Below are positions 47,044 to 55,555 of a stretch of 64,000 bases of DNA, piece after piece. The stretch spans positions 682,001-746,000 of the forward strand of contig NZ_AP028461.1 of the NCBI RefSeq assembly GCF_033097365.1. Direction: 5' to 3'. The notes beneath the pieces were generated by a model, which made no database searches, was not told where the DNA came from, and worked only from the letters and a program-made list of their open reading frames with translations. The position numbers were made by a program, and so were the translations under genes. The stretch comes from Actinoplanes sichuanensis (GTDB taxonomy: Bacteria; Actinomycetota; Actinomycetes; Mycobacteriales; Micromonosporaceae). The stretch's first letter is position 1, and each line of letters starts with the position of its first letter.

Positions 47044-47973
47044 ATGGATCGCATTCTGGTCATGCGCAGCTTCGTGACGGTCGCCAAGGTCGGCAGCTTC
47101 AGCGGTGCCGCCAAGCAGCTCGGCACCTCCGGTTCGCTGATCTCCCGGCACGTCGCCGACCTGGAGAAACAACTCGGCGTGCACCTGGTCAACCGCACCG
47201 CGCGGTCGGTCAGCCTGACCGAGCCGGGGCTGCGCTACAGCGAGTTCGCCCAGCGGATCCTCGACGAGATCGACTCGGAGGACGCCCGGATCGCGGAGCT
47301 GCACGACCGCCCCGAGGGTCCCCTGTCGATCATCTGCCCGAAGTGGATCGGCGGCCTGGATCTCGGCGACGCCATCGCCGCGTTCTCGGTCGCCCATCCC
47401 AAGATCGCCGTACGGTTCGAGCTCGGCGGCATGTCCGACCGCACCTACGACTTCCTCGACTCCGGCTTCGACGTCGCCTTCCACACCCGTGACCTGCGCG
47501 ATTCCAGCGTGCGACTGAAACGGATCGCGTCGCTGCCGTTCGTGCTCTGCGCCTCGGACACCTACATCGCCCGGCACGGGCTGCTCACCGACGCCAACGA
47601 CCTGAGCAACCACGACTGCCTGGTGCACGTCAACGACCCGGTCTGGCGGATCGGGCACGGCCACTCCAGCACCCTGCACAAGATCCGCAACATCGCGTTC
47701 CAGTCGAACTCGTACATCGCCCTGCACAAGGCCGCCGTGCATGGGCGGGGGATCGCGCTGCTGCCCAGCCGGTCGGCGTACGACGACCTGGTCGACGGTC
47801 GGTTGCGGGTGCTGCTGCCGGAGCTGCCGGTGCCGAGCCGGTCCCTCTACGCCATCTACGGGCCGGCCGCGCAGGCACCGCGCAAGGTCGAGGTGTTCCT
47901 CGCGTACCTCACGAAATGGTTCGCCGAGAATCCGCTGCCGGTCTTCGAGGAATCGATGCGATCCGTGCAATGA
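47044..47973 (+). CDS. LysR-family transcriptional regulator
   Basis: 309 residues. N-terminal winged HTH (SFVTVAKVGSFSGAAKQLG, then SLISRHVADLEKQLG, VNRTARSVSLTEPG), then the substrate-binding domain typical of the AaeR/DmlR-like subgroup. Start with GAGGAGG at good spacing, 25 bases after the binding-protein stop, so it is cotranscribed with the importer. It is likely to act on the enzyme operons that follow, whose promoters share GCGTTCC-type elements (inference). Confidence 0.93.
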   Translation: MDRILVMRSFVTVAKVGSFSGAAKQLGTSGSLISRHVADLEKQLGVHLVNRTARSVSLTEPGLRYSEFAQRILDEIDSEDARIAELHDRPEGPLSIICPKWIGGLDLGDAIAAFSVAHPKIAVRFELGGMSDRTYDFLDSGFDVAFHTRDLRDSSVRLKRIASLPFVLCASDTYIARHGLLTDANDLSNHDCLVHVNDPVWRIGHGHSSTLHKIRNIAFQSNSYIALHKAAVHGRGIALLPSRSAYDDLVDGRLRVLLPELPVPSRSLYAIYGPAAQAPRKVEVFLAYLTKWFAENPLPVFEESMRSVQ

Positions 47974-48052
47974 AGGGTTGCGGAATCACCCGGTCTTAAC
48001 GCCCGAAATCGCTCCTAGGCTGACCATCAGCAGAGCAGAAAGGCAGGCGGCG

Positions 48053-48946
48053 GTGGGAATCCAGCGCATCGAGTCGGTGACGTACACCGTCGACGACCTC
48101 GACACGAACGTTCGTTTCTTCACGGATTTCGGCCTGACCCCGATCTCGCAGAGCCAGGACCGGGCCGTCTTCCAGACCAGGATCCGGCAGACCCTGATCC
48201 TGGACGCGGCCGCACGTCCGGACCTGCCGCCGCCGGTGGAGAACGGGCCCACGCTGCGGGAGATCGTCTGGGGCGTGGACACCCCGGCGGAACTGGATCG
48301 GCTGGCCGAGAAGGCCGGTGCGGCCGGGGAGGGTGTCCGGCGCACTGTCGACCGGACCGGCTTCGGCGTCGGGCTCACCCTGGTGGGGGAGACCGGCCCC
48401 GAACACGAGCCACCCCGCATTTCTAATAAATCCGGATATGTCGTACGGGTGAACCGGGCACTGGAGAGTGTCGGCCCGGTCCGCCCGATCCGGATGTGCC
48501 ACGTCGCCCTCAACATCCCGAAGGAGGGCCGCGAGGAGGCGGTCGCCTTCTACACCGATCTCCTCGAGTTCATCCCGACCGACGTGGTCAAGCCGATGGG
48601 CACGTTCATGCGTGTCGAGGGCGACGCCGACCAGCACAACTTCCTGCTCTGCCACCGGCCCGACAGAGCCGGCGTGAACCACGTGTCGTACGAGGTCAAC
48701 GGCTTCGACGACGTCATCGAGGGCGGCAACCACATGATCGAGCGGGGCTGGCAGGAGGCCCGCAAGCTGGGCCGGCACACGGTCGGCTCGAACGTCTTCC
48801 GGTTCGTGCACGCGCCCTGCGGTGGCCGGGTCGAACTGGCCGCCGACATGGACCGGATCGACGACTCCTACGGCACGCGGGTGCACGAGACCACCCCGCC
48901 GCACCACATCTGGACACTGCGCACCAACCGCGATCGGGGCGAATGA
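48053..48946 (+). CDS. Two-domain VOC protein, extradiol dioxygenase-like
   Basis: 297 residues from GTG 48053, two VOC (glyoxalase) modules. The second module carries a full 2-His-1-carboxylate set: His in RMCHVALN (about 147), His in GVNHVSYE (about 207) and Glu in GGRVELAAD (about 262). GRHTVGSN (about 243) supplies the second-sphere His seen in type I extradiol dioxygenases such as BphC. The C-terminal stretch (THE...HHIW) also resembles that group. It is expected to open a catechol- or enediol-like substrate with O2. First gene of the enzyme operon; its stop overlaps the aldehyde dehydrogenase start. Confidence 0.85.
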   Translation: MGIQRIESVTYTVDDLDTNVRFFTDFGLTPISQSQDRAVFQTRIRQTLILDAAARPDLPPPVENGPTLREIVWGVDTPAELDRLAEKAGAAGEGVRRTVDRTGFGVGLTLVGETGPEHEPPRISNKSGYVVRVNRALESVGPVRPIRMCHVALNIPKEGREEAVAFYTDLLEFIPTDVVKPMGTFMRVEGDADQHNFLLCHRPDRAGVNHVSYEVNGFDDVIEGGNHMIERGWQEARKLGRHTVGSNVFRFVHAPCGGRVELAADMDRIDDSYGTRVHETTPPHHIWTLRTNRDRGE

Positions 48947-50367
48947 TGGATCTTTCGTTGTACATCGACGGTGAGTGGATCACCGACCGCGCCACCCTCC
49001 CGGTGCTCAACCCGGCGACCGAGGAGGTGATCGCCCACCTGCCGCTGGCCACCGCGGCCGACCTGGACCGGGCCGTCGCCGCGGCAGTGCGCGGCTTTCG
49101 CGTGTGGCGGGACACCCCGATCGCCGACCGCACCCGGATCCTGCTGAAAGCCGCCGACCTGCTGACCGCCCGGGCCGACCGGGTCGCCCGGGTGATGACC
49201 CTGGAACAGGGCAAACCCCTGGCCGAGGCGCGGGGCGAGGTGCTCCGGGTGGCGGGCGCGTTGCGGTGGGACGCCGAGGACGCACGACGGGCGTACGGCC
49301 GGATCATCCCGTCCGAAGCCGGCACCGTCCTGTCGGTGCGGCACGAGCCGGTCGGCCCGGTCGCCGCGTTCACGCCGTGGAACTTCCCGGCCGGCTCCCC
49401 GATGCGCAAACTCGCCGGTGCCCTGTCCGCGGGCTGCTCGATCGTCATCAAGGCATCCGAGGAGACCCCGAGCACCGCGGTCGAGATCGTCCGCTGCTTC
49501 GCCGAGGCGGGACTGCCGCCCGGCGCCCTCAACCTGGTCTTCGGCGACCCGGCCGAGGTGTCCACCCACCTGATCGAGGCGCCGGAGATCCGGCTGATCG
49601 CGTTCACCGGCTCGATCCCGGTCGGCAAGCTGCTCGCCGGGCGGGCCGGCGCGCAGATGAAACCGTCGCTGATGGAGCTCGGCGGCCACGCCCCGGTGAT
49701 CGTCTGCGCCGACGCCGACCCGGTTCAGGCCGCTCGCAAGGCCGCCGTCGCCAAGTTCGTCAACGCCGGCCAGGTCTGCACCTCGCCGAGCCGTTTCCTG
49801 GTGCACGAGTCGATCCACGACGAGTTCGTCGCCGCCTTCCTGGCCGCCGTCGATCGGGTCGTCGTCGGCGACGGTCTGGACGACGGCGTCACCATGGGCC
49901 CGCTGGCCAACCCGCGCCGGCTCAAAGCCATGGAAGAGCTGGTCACCGACGCGGTCAGCAGGGGCGCGGTCCTTCAGCGGGGCGGCGAGCGGTTGGACCG
50001 GCCCGGGTTCTTCTTCCCGCCGACGGTGCTCACCGGCGTACCGCTGGACGCGCGGGTGATGGTCGAGGAGCCGTTCGGGCCGATCGCGCCGATCGTGTCG
50101 TTCGCCGACCTCGACGAGGCGCTGCGGATCGCCAACACACTGCCCTACGGCCTGGCCGCGTACGGCTTCACCCGCTCGTCGACGACCACGGAGAAGCTGG
50201 TCACCGGCTTGGAGGCGGGCATCCTGTCGATCAACCACTGTGGTGGGTCGGTGCCCGAGGCGCCGTCCGGCGGGGTGAAGCAGAGCGGCTACGGCCGGGA
50301 GGGCGGTCCCGAAGGACTGGAGGCGTACCTCGTCACCAAGCGCGTCTCGCACCTGCTGGTCGACTGA
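48943..50367 (+). CDS. NAD(P)-dependent aldehyde dehydrogenase (semialdehyde type)
   Basis: 474 residues, full ALDH fold: FTPWNFPAGSPMRKLAGAL (about 141-159) for cofactor and substrate, FTGSIPVGKLL (about 218), general-base Glu in MELGGHAPV (about 241) and catalytic Cys in NAGQVCTSPSRF (about 276). Closest in look to succinate/hydroxymuconate semialdehyde dehydrogenases. Coupled to the extradiol-like gene by ATGA and to the FAH gene by TGATG, consistent with oxidation of a ring-cleavage semialdehyde. Confidence 0.94.
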   Translation: MMDLSLYIDGEWITDRATLPVLNPATEEVIAHLPLATAADLDRAVAAAVRGFRVWRDTPIADRTRILLKAADLLTARADRVARVMTLEQGKPLAEARGEVLRVAGALRWDAEDARRAYGRIIPSEAGTVLSVRHEPVGPVAAFTPWNFPAGSPMRKLAGALSAGCSIVIKASEETPSTAVEIVRCFAEAGLPPGALNLVFGDPAEVSTHLIEAPEIRLIAFTGSIPVGKLLAGRAGAQMKPSLMELGGHAPVIVCADADPVQAARKAAVAKFVNAGQVCTSPSRFLVHESIHDEFVAAFLAAVDRVVVGDGLDDGVTMGPLANPRRLKAMEELVTDAVSRGAVLQRGGERLDRPGFFFPPTVLTGVPLDARVMVEEPFGPIAPIVSFADLDEALRIANTLPYGLAAYGFTRSSTTTEKLVTGLEAGILSINHCGGSVPEAPSGGVKQSGYGREGGPEGLEAYLVTKRVSHLLVD

Positions 50368-51149
50368 TGCGCTACGCCCGAATCCGGCTCGACGGCCGGC
50401 CCGTGCACGCGGAGATCGACGGCGACATCGCCCACCTGCTGGACGGCTCACCCGTCGACGGGAAGCCACGGCGCACCGGGTCGTCCGTACCCCTCGGTGG
50501 TGTCGATTTCCTGCCGCCGGTGATTCCTGGGGTGTTCTATGCCGTCGGCCTCAATTACCGCGCCCACATCGAGCATTACGGGAAGCCCGTCCCGGACCGT
50601 CCGGAGGTCGGATACCGGGCCAACAACGCATTGACCGGTGCCCGTCTCCCGATCGTGAAGCCGGCCGAGGTGAAAGGACGTTTCGAGGCCGAAGGCGAAC
50701 TGGTCGCGGTGATCGGCCGCACCCTGCGCCGGGCCGGGAGAGCCGAGGCCCAGGAGTCGATTCTCGGCTGGACCATCGGCAACGACGTCTCCGCCCGGGA
50801 ATGGCAACACCACGACCGCACCTTCTGGCGCAGCAAGAACAGCGACACCTTCAAACCGATGGGCCCGTGGATCGAGACCGATGTCGACCCGCTCGTGCAG
50901 ACCACCACGGTCCGCATCGACGGCGTGGTGAAAGCGGAGTTCGCGACCGGCGACATGGTCTTCGACCCGTTCGACTACCTGGTCGAGATGACGAAATACC
51001 TCACCCTGCACCCCGGCGACGTGCTCTGGATGGGCGCCGACAGCACCGTCCAGCTCGAACCCGGTTCCACCGTGGACATCGAGATAACCGGAATCGGCAC
51101 CCTGTCCAACCCCGTCGTCGACGAGAGAGGCACCCCGCATGTCCAGTAA
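50367..51149 (+). CDS. Fumarylacetoacetate hydrolase-family protein
   Basis: 260 residues. FAH fold with FYAVGLNYRAHIEHYG (about 51-66), metal-ligand region RFEAEGELVAVIGR (about 105-118), IGNDVSAREWQ (about 136) and GDVLWMGADSTVQLEPGSTVDIE near the end. Family reactions are hydrolysis, decarboxylation, hydration or isomerisation of 2-oxo-3-enoic acids, and dehydration of 3-deoxy-2-oxo sugar acids. In this operon it would follow the semialdehyde step. Its last 11 bases overlap the next gene. Confidence 0.92.
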   Translation: MRYARIRLDGRPVHAEIDGDIAHLLDGSPVDGKPRRTGSSVPLGGVDFLPPVIPGVFYAVGLNYRAHIEHYGKPVPDRPEVGYRANNALTGARLPIVKPAEVKGRFEAEGELVAVIGRTLRRAGRAEAQESILGWTIGNDVSAREWQHHDRTFWRSKNSDTFKPMGPWIETDVDPLVQTTTVRIDGVVKAEFATGDMVFDPFDYLVEMTKYLTLHPGDVLWMGADSTVQLEPGSTVDIEITGIGTLSNPVVDERGTPHVQ

Positions 51150-51513
51150 CGCCCCCAAGTACATCCACCACGTGAACTTCCCGACCACCGATCCGGAACG
51201 CACCAAGGAGTGGTATGCCAAGGTGTTCGGGCTGAAGGCGATCACGCCGAAGAGCAACACCCGGGTCGTGCTGATGACCCGCGGCAATTTCGATCTGCAT
51301 TTCACGCCGGTCGAGGAGATGGACCGGATGGCGCCCTACCACTTCGCGATCGAGGTGGAGGACTGGGACGGATTCCTGGAGCACCTGAAAGCGCTCGGGA
51401 TCCGGCACACCAGGCCGATCGAGCGCCCGGAGAACCAGTCGAAATTCTGCTACATCCACGACCCCGACCACACCATGATCGAGCTCGTCTACCACGGAAA
51501 GCGGCCCGCCTGA
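51139..51513 (+). CDS. Small single-module VOC protein
   Basis: 124 residues. VOC motifs YIHHVNFPTTDPERTKEWYAKVFGL-like N-terminus (His about 11), YHFAIEVEDWDGFLEHLKALG (about 68) and IHDPDHTMIELVYHG (Glu about 117). It is one VOC repeat, so a dimer would be needed to form metal sites. It could be a glyoxalase, epimerase or second dioxygenase. It overlaps both neighbours, so it is tightly coupled. Confidence 0.9.
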   Translation: MSSNAPKYIHHVNFPTTDPERTKEWYAKVFGLKAITPKSNTRVVLMTRGNFDLHFTPVEEMDRMAPYHFAIEVEDWDGFLEHLKALGIRHTRPIERPENQSKFCYIHDPDHTMIELVYHGKRPA

Positions 51514-52280
51514 TGCCCTTCGCCACCGCTCCGGACGGGGCGAACATCTACTACGAACGGCACGGTGACGGCCCGACGATCCTGTTCGTGCACGGCTCCG
51601 GCGGGCACCACGCCGCCTGGTGGCAGCAGGTCGCCGCGCTGCGCGACAGGTTCACCGTGGTCACCGTCGACCTGCGCGGCTTCGGCCGGTCCGACTCGTC
51701 GATGCCCGAGTTCGACGGGCAGGACTTCCCCGGCGACCTGATCGCCGTCCTGGACGCCGAGGACCTGCGTGACGTGCTGCTCGTCGGCCAGTCGATCGGC
51801 GCGGTCGCGGCCCTCAAGGCGGCCCTGAAGCGCCCGGACCGGGTCCGCGGTGTCGCGCTCGGCCACTCGCTCGGCGGGCTCTCCCACCCGGAGCTGACGG
51901 CGCTGGTCGACGCGGACCGCGCCGAGGCGGTGCGGCTGCCCGTCCTGGACCGGCTGCTCAGCAAGCGGTTCCAGGAGCAGGAGCCGGCCAGGACGTTCCT
52001 CTTCCAGCAGATGGGCACGTTCAACGTGGCCAAGATGGCCGACCTGCGCAACCTCGCGGTGGACGGGCCGACCATCGACGACATCGTCGCCTCCGGCGTC
52101 TCCGTCACCTTCCTGGCCGGGGAGGCCGACGCGGTGCTCAGCGTCGCCACCGTCCGCCGCGCCCACGAGCTGGTCAAGGGCTCCCACCTGGTGGTCGTGC
52201 CGGGCGCGCCGCACTCGATGTACTGGGAGTCGCCCGACCTCTACAACGCGGCCGTCTCCGCGTTCCGGGAGTCGCTGTGA
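51513..52280 (+). CDS. Alpha/beta hydrolase
   Basis: 255 residues. Oxyanion HGSGGHHAAWW (about 24-34), nucleophile Ser in LLVGQSIGAVAAL (about 92), acidic residue in FLAGEADAVLS (about 205) and catalytic His in VPGAPHSMYWE (about 233). The shape fits meta-cleavage C-C hydrolases or lactonases/enol-lactone hydrolases; a choice is not possible from motifs alone. ATG overlaps the upstream stop (TGATG) and its stop overlaps the next GTG. Confidence 0.92.
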   Translation: MPFATAPDGANIYYERHGDGPTILFVHGSGGHHAAWWQQVAALRDRFTVVTVDLRGFGRSDSSMPEFDGQDFPGDLIAVLDAEDLRDVLLVGQSIGAVAALKAALKRPDRVRGVALGHSLGGLSHPELTALVDADRAEAVRLPVLDRLLSKRFQEQEPARTFLFQQMGTFNVAKMADLRNLAVDGPTIDDIVASGVSVTFLAGEADAVLSVATVRRAHELVKGSHLVVVPGAPHSMYWESPDLYNAAVSAFRESL

Positions 52281-52738
52281 AACTCACCCTCGCCGAGGCC
52301 GAGACCATCCTCGCCCTCGTCCTGAACCGCGGTGACCACCTGGGCAAAGCGCTCAGCGTCGCGATCGTCGACGCCGGCGGCCACCTGATCACGGTGAAAC
52401 GGTCGGACGGCGCCCGCGCGCTCACCCCGAGCATCGCGATCGCCAAGGCCTACAGCGCCGCGATCATGGAACGGCCGACCAACATGCTGTACGACTGGGC
52501 GCAGAGCAATCCCGGCTTCTTCGCGCAGCTCAGCCAGATGGCCGCGCACCCGATCGTGGCCACCGAGGGCGGCGTCACGATCAAACGGGACGGCGAGATC
52601 CTCGGCGGTCTCGGCGTCTCCGGTGGCACCCCGGCCGAGGACCAGCAGGCGTGCGAGGAAGTGTTGACGGAGCTCGGCTACGAGCTCGTCTTCGCCGCTT
52701 GGGGGAAGAGCGCAGGGTGGGGGAAGAACCGTGGCTGA
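52277..52738 (+). CDS. GlcG/HbpS-family (DUF336) protein
   Basis: 153 residues. DUF336 landmarks: LAEAETILALVL, SVAIVDAGGHLITVKRSDGA (about 33-52), then GGVTIKRDGEILGGLGVSGGTPAEDQQ (about 103-129). Members occur in glycolate, propanediol and aromatic operons; some bind heme or cobalamin and some act as small isomerases. Its role here is unknown. GTGA overlap upstream; 8-base overlap with the MetE-fold gene. Confidence 0.9.
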   Translation: MKLTLAEAETILALVLNRGDHLGKALSVAIVDAGGHLITVKRSDGARALTPSIAIAKAYSAAIMERPTNMLYDWAQSNPGFFAQLSQMAAHPIVATEGGVTIKRDGEILGGLGVSGGTPAEDQQACEEVLTELGYELVFAAWGKSAGWGKNRG

Positions 52739-53672
52739 CACCTTCAAGTTCCGCATCGATCACCACGGCAGCCTGGTCCGCCCGCCCGAGCTGCTGCCGT
52801 CGGCGAGCCGCGAGGTCCAGGACGCCGCCATCGCCGAAGCGGTCCGCAGACAGCGCCGGCTCGGCCTCACCGTGGTCACCGACGGGCACTTCCGCCGGGC
52901 CGACCTGCACAGTGCGGTGCTCGACGTGGTGCACGGCCTCGACGACGGCGTGCTGAAAGCGGACCGGTCGCTGGTCGCCGACGACACCGCCGCCATCGCG
53001 GCGCAGACGAGGGTGGCGGCCAAGGCCACCCTGCCGTCACCGGCGTGGATCGCGGCCAGGACCTTCCGGCCCGGCGGTCCGTGGGCTTCGGCCCGCGAAC
53101 TCGGTGAAGCCCTCGCCCTGCTCATCCGGGACGAGATCGAGGCGGTCGTCGCCCGCGGCGTCCGGCTCATCCAGATCGACGATCACGGGTACGGCGAAGG
53201 CGTCTACCACTCGGGCGGTCTCTCCTTCGCCGACGCCGTGGCCGTCGACACGCTCGCCGTCTCGATCGCCGACAAACCGTTCGACGTGCGGATCGGCCTG
53301 TGCCCGCTGACCCGGGTCGGTGCGGACTTCGACGCCGAGCACCTGTTCACGTCGATCCCGGTGGACCGGTGGATCCTGCCCTACGACACCGGCGTGCCCG
53401 CCGAGACCGACCTGCTCCGGGCGGTCCCCGCCGACCGGGACGTCTGCCTCGGCATCGTCGACCCGCGCGTGCCGCGGCTGGAGGACATCGACACGGTGAT
53501 GGACCGGATGGACACCGTCGCCACGATCCGCGACCTGGAGGACGTGGCGATCAGCCCGAGCAGCGGTTTCGCCGACGTCGCCGACCGTCCGCTGCTGGGC
53601 GTCGAGGATCAGTGGCGCAAGCTGATCCACGTGGAGACGTTCGCCCGCATGTGCTGGGGCAACGAGCTCTAG
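52731..53672 (+). CDS. MetE-fold (UROD/MetE-like) protein lacking zinc ligands
   Basis: 313 residues, a single MetE C-terminal-type barrel: HHGSLVRPPELL (about 10-21), VTDGHFRRADL (about 45), LIQIDDHGYGEGVYH (about 145), CLGIVDPRVPRLEDIDTV (about 240) and ISPSSGFADVADRP (about 275). Cobalamin-independent methionine synthases and epoxyalkane:CoM transferases bind Zn by His-x-Cys and a later Cys. Here the first site reads RIGLC (His lost) and the later DCG reads SSG (Cys lost), and the DEP motif is DDH. It is therefore probably not a thiol alkyltransferase of the usual kind. GTG start, coupled to GlcG-like gene. Confidence 0.85.
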   Translation: MADTFKFRIDHHGSLVRPPELLPSASREVQDAAIAEAVRRQRRLGLTVVTDGHFRRADLHSAVLDVVHGLDDGVLKADRSLVADDTAAIAAQTRVAAKATLPSPAWIAARTFRPGGPWASARELGEALALLIRDEIEAVVARGVRLIQIDDHGYGEGVYHSGGLSFADAVAVDTLAVSIADKPFDVRIGLCPLTRVGADFDAEHLFTSIPVDRWILPYDTGVPAETDLLRAVPADRDVCLGIVDPRVPRLEDIDTVMDRMDTVATIRDLEDVAISPSSGFADVADRPLLGVEDQWRKLIHVETFARMCWGNEL

Positions 53673-53965
53673 TCTGCGGGGAGCGGCGCGGCGAACGTGA
53701 CGCGCCGCTCCCGTAGGCGCGGGCGGACCACCCCGACGATGTGTTCGGCGAAGTGGTCACTGGCGGCGTGCGCCTCGAAGCCGGCCCGGTCGGCGTACAC
53801 CTCGTAGAGCACGAACGCGTTCGCGTCCTCGGTGTCGGCGTGCACCACGTAGGCCAGGTTCGCGGGCTCGGTCCGGGTGTGCTCGCGCATCGCCAGCAGC
53901 GACGCCCGGACCAGTTCGGTGTCCTCCGGAGCGCACCGGTAGTGGGCGATGACGGCGTAGGTCAT
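53669..53965 (-). CDS. ABM-family small monooxygenase-like protein
   Basis: 98 residues from ATG 53965 with AAAGGAGA at ideal spacing. Ferredoxin-like alpha/beta dimer of the antibiotic biosynthesis monooxygenase type: MTYAVIAHYRC, LVRASLLAMREHTRTEPAN, FVLYEVYADRAGFEAHAASDHFAEHI. It resembles YgiN/LsrG-type proteins, which oxidise quinols or isomerise small sugar phosphates. It converges with the MetE-fold gene (stops overlap) and is divergent from the second aldehyde dehydrogenase across 145 bases. Confidence 0.9.
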   Translation of the reverse strand: MTYAVIAHYRCAPEDTELVRASLLAMREHTRTEPANLAYVVHADTEDANAFVLYEVYADRAGFEAHAASDHFAEHIVGVVRPRLRERRVTFAAPLPAD

Positions 53966-54045
53966 GACGGTCTCCTTTCGCGGTGGACGGGCCAGCGCAT
54001 TCCACCAGGGAAATGGCCACGCCGGGCGCAACCAATGCTTCCCCC

Positions 54046-54077
54046 GGAACGCCTGGTGGCCCCCTTTTCCGCGTTCC
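54046..54077. promoter_or_regulatory. Inverted repeat GGAACGC...GCGTTCC
   Basis: GGAACGC (54046-54052) and GCGTTCC (54071-54077), 18 bases apart, in the divergent region of the ABM and aldehyde dehydrogenase genes. The right arm directly abuts TAGCAT (54078-54083), a plausible -10 for the rightward gene. A related pair lies at 56772. Confidence 0.5.
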
Positions 54078-54110
54078 TAGCATTCGGCTGACCTTGAGTG
54101 AGGAGCAGCG

Positions 54111-55523
54111 ATGTCCCTTCCGACCATGCAGACCCTGGCCGGCGGCCGGTGGATCGGCGGCGACGACTGGATCGACGTCTTCGATCCGGCCGATGTGCGA
54201 GAGCCGTACCTTCGGGTGCCCGCACTGACCGCCGAGCGGGTGACCGCGATCTACGCGGACGCCGAGGCCGGGTTCGCGGTGTGGCGGGCGACGTCGGCGA
54301 TCACCAGGTCGGCGATCCTGGCGAAGGCGTCGGCGCTGCTGCGGATCCGCAACGCCGAGATCGCCGACGCGATCGTCCGGGAGAACGGCAAGTCGGAGGT
54401 CGAGGCCCGGGTGGAGGCGGAGAAGGCCGCCGACTTCTTCGACTACTACGCGGGCGCGGGCCGGGACGGCTACGGCTCGCTGATCCACGACGTACGCCCC
54501 GACACCCGGACCGGCTACCAGCGCGAACCCCTGGGCGTGGTGCTGGCCGTCACGCCCTGGAACGACCCGTTGATCACCCCGGCCCGCAAGCTCGCCCCGG
54601 CCCTGGCGGCGGGCAACGCGGTCGTCCTGAAACCGGCCTCGGAGACCCCCACGTCGGCGTTGTACCTGGCCCGGGCCCTGCACGACGCGGGCGTACCGGC
54701 CGGTGTGGTGAACGTCGTCACCGGCCGTACCGCCGAGATCTCCGACGCTCTGCTCGACGACCCGCGGATCGCCGCGGTGAGTTTCACCGGCGGCAACGAG
54801 GTCGGCGAGGCCCTGCGGGTGCGGTTGGCCGCCCGGGGCGTGCGGTTCCAGTCCGAGCTCGGCGGTAAGAACGCGTCGGTGGTGCTGGCCGGCGCGAACC
54901 TGCCGAAGACGGTGACGGCCGTGGTCGCCGCCGCGTTCGGCCAGGCCGGGCAGCGGTGCACCGCGACCAGCCGGCTGCTCGTCGACCGGGCCGTCCACGA
55001 CGAGTTCCTGCCCCTGCTACTGGCCGAGATCGCCAAGCTGCGGCTCGGTCCGCTGGTCAGTCGGGCCCGGCAGCGCGATGTCGTCGCGCACATCGACCTC
55101 GCGGTGAAGCAGGGCGCCGTGGTCGCGCTGGGCGGCACCGAGGTGCCCGGCCCCGGCTGCCACGTCGAGCCGACCGTGCTGACCGGGGTGACCGTGGACA
55201 TGGACGTGTGGCGCGAGGAGGTGTTCGGCCCGGTCCTGGCGGTGCGCGTGGTCGACGGCCTGGACGAGGCGATCACCGCGGTCAACGACACCAGATACGG
55301 GCTGGCCGCCGCCGTCTTCACGGACAGTCTCGCCGCCGCGCACCGGTTCCTCGCCGAGGTCGACTGCGGCCAGATCGCGGTCAACACGACGACGTCCGGG
55401 TGGGACGTGCACCAGCCGTTCGGTGGTTTCCGGCACTCCGGGTCCCCCTTCAAGGAGCAGGGGCCGGAGGCGATGCGGTTCTATACCAAGGTCAAGACCT
55501 TCGCCATCCACTTCGGCAGCTGA
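54111..55523 (+). CDS. Aldehyde dehydrogenase (second of the locus)
   Basis: 470 residues. VTPWNDPLITPARKLAPALAAG-like cofactor region (about 143-163), FTGGNEVGEAL (about 224), Glu in SELGGKNASVV (about 247) and Cys in GQAGQRCTATSR (about 284). The FGGFRHSGSPFKEQG segment near the C-terminus is like 2,5-dioxovalerate and related semialdehyde dehydrogenases, suggesting a dicarboxylic or oxo-acid product. ATG 54111 has GAGGAGC upstream. It starts the operon with the FAD oxidase. Confidence 0.93.
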   Translation: MSLPTMQTLAGGRWIGGDDWIDVFDPADVREPYLRVPALTAERVTAIYADAEAGFAVWRATSAITRSAILAKASALLRIRNAEIADAIVRENGKSEVEARVEAEKAADFFDYYAGAGRDGYGSLIHDVRPDTRTGYQREPLGVVLAVTPWNDPLITPARKLAPALAAGNAVVLKPASETPTSALYLARALHDAGVPAGVVNVVTGRTAEISDALLDDPRIAAVSFTGGNEVGEALRVRLAARGVRFQSELGGKNASVVLAGANLPKTVTAVVAAAFGQAGQRCTATSRLLVDRAVHDEFLPLLLAEIAKLRLGPLVSRARQRDVVAHIDLAVKQGAVVALGGTEVPGPGCHVEPTVLTGVTVDMDVWREEVFGPVLAVRVVDGLDEAITAVNDTRYGLAAAVFTDSLAAAHRFLAEVDCGQIAVNTTTSGWDVHQPFGGFRHSGSPFKEQGPEAMRFYTKVKTFAIHFGS

Positions 55524-55555
55524 CCGCGGATGGCCGCATCAGAGAGGCAACTCAC

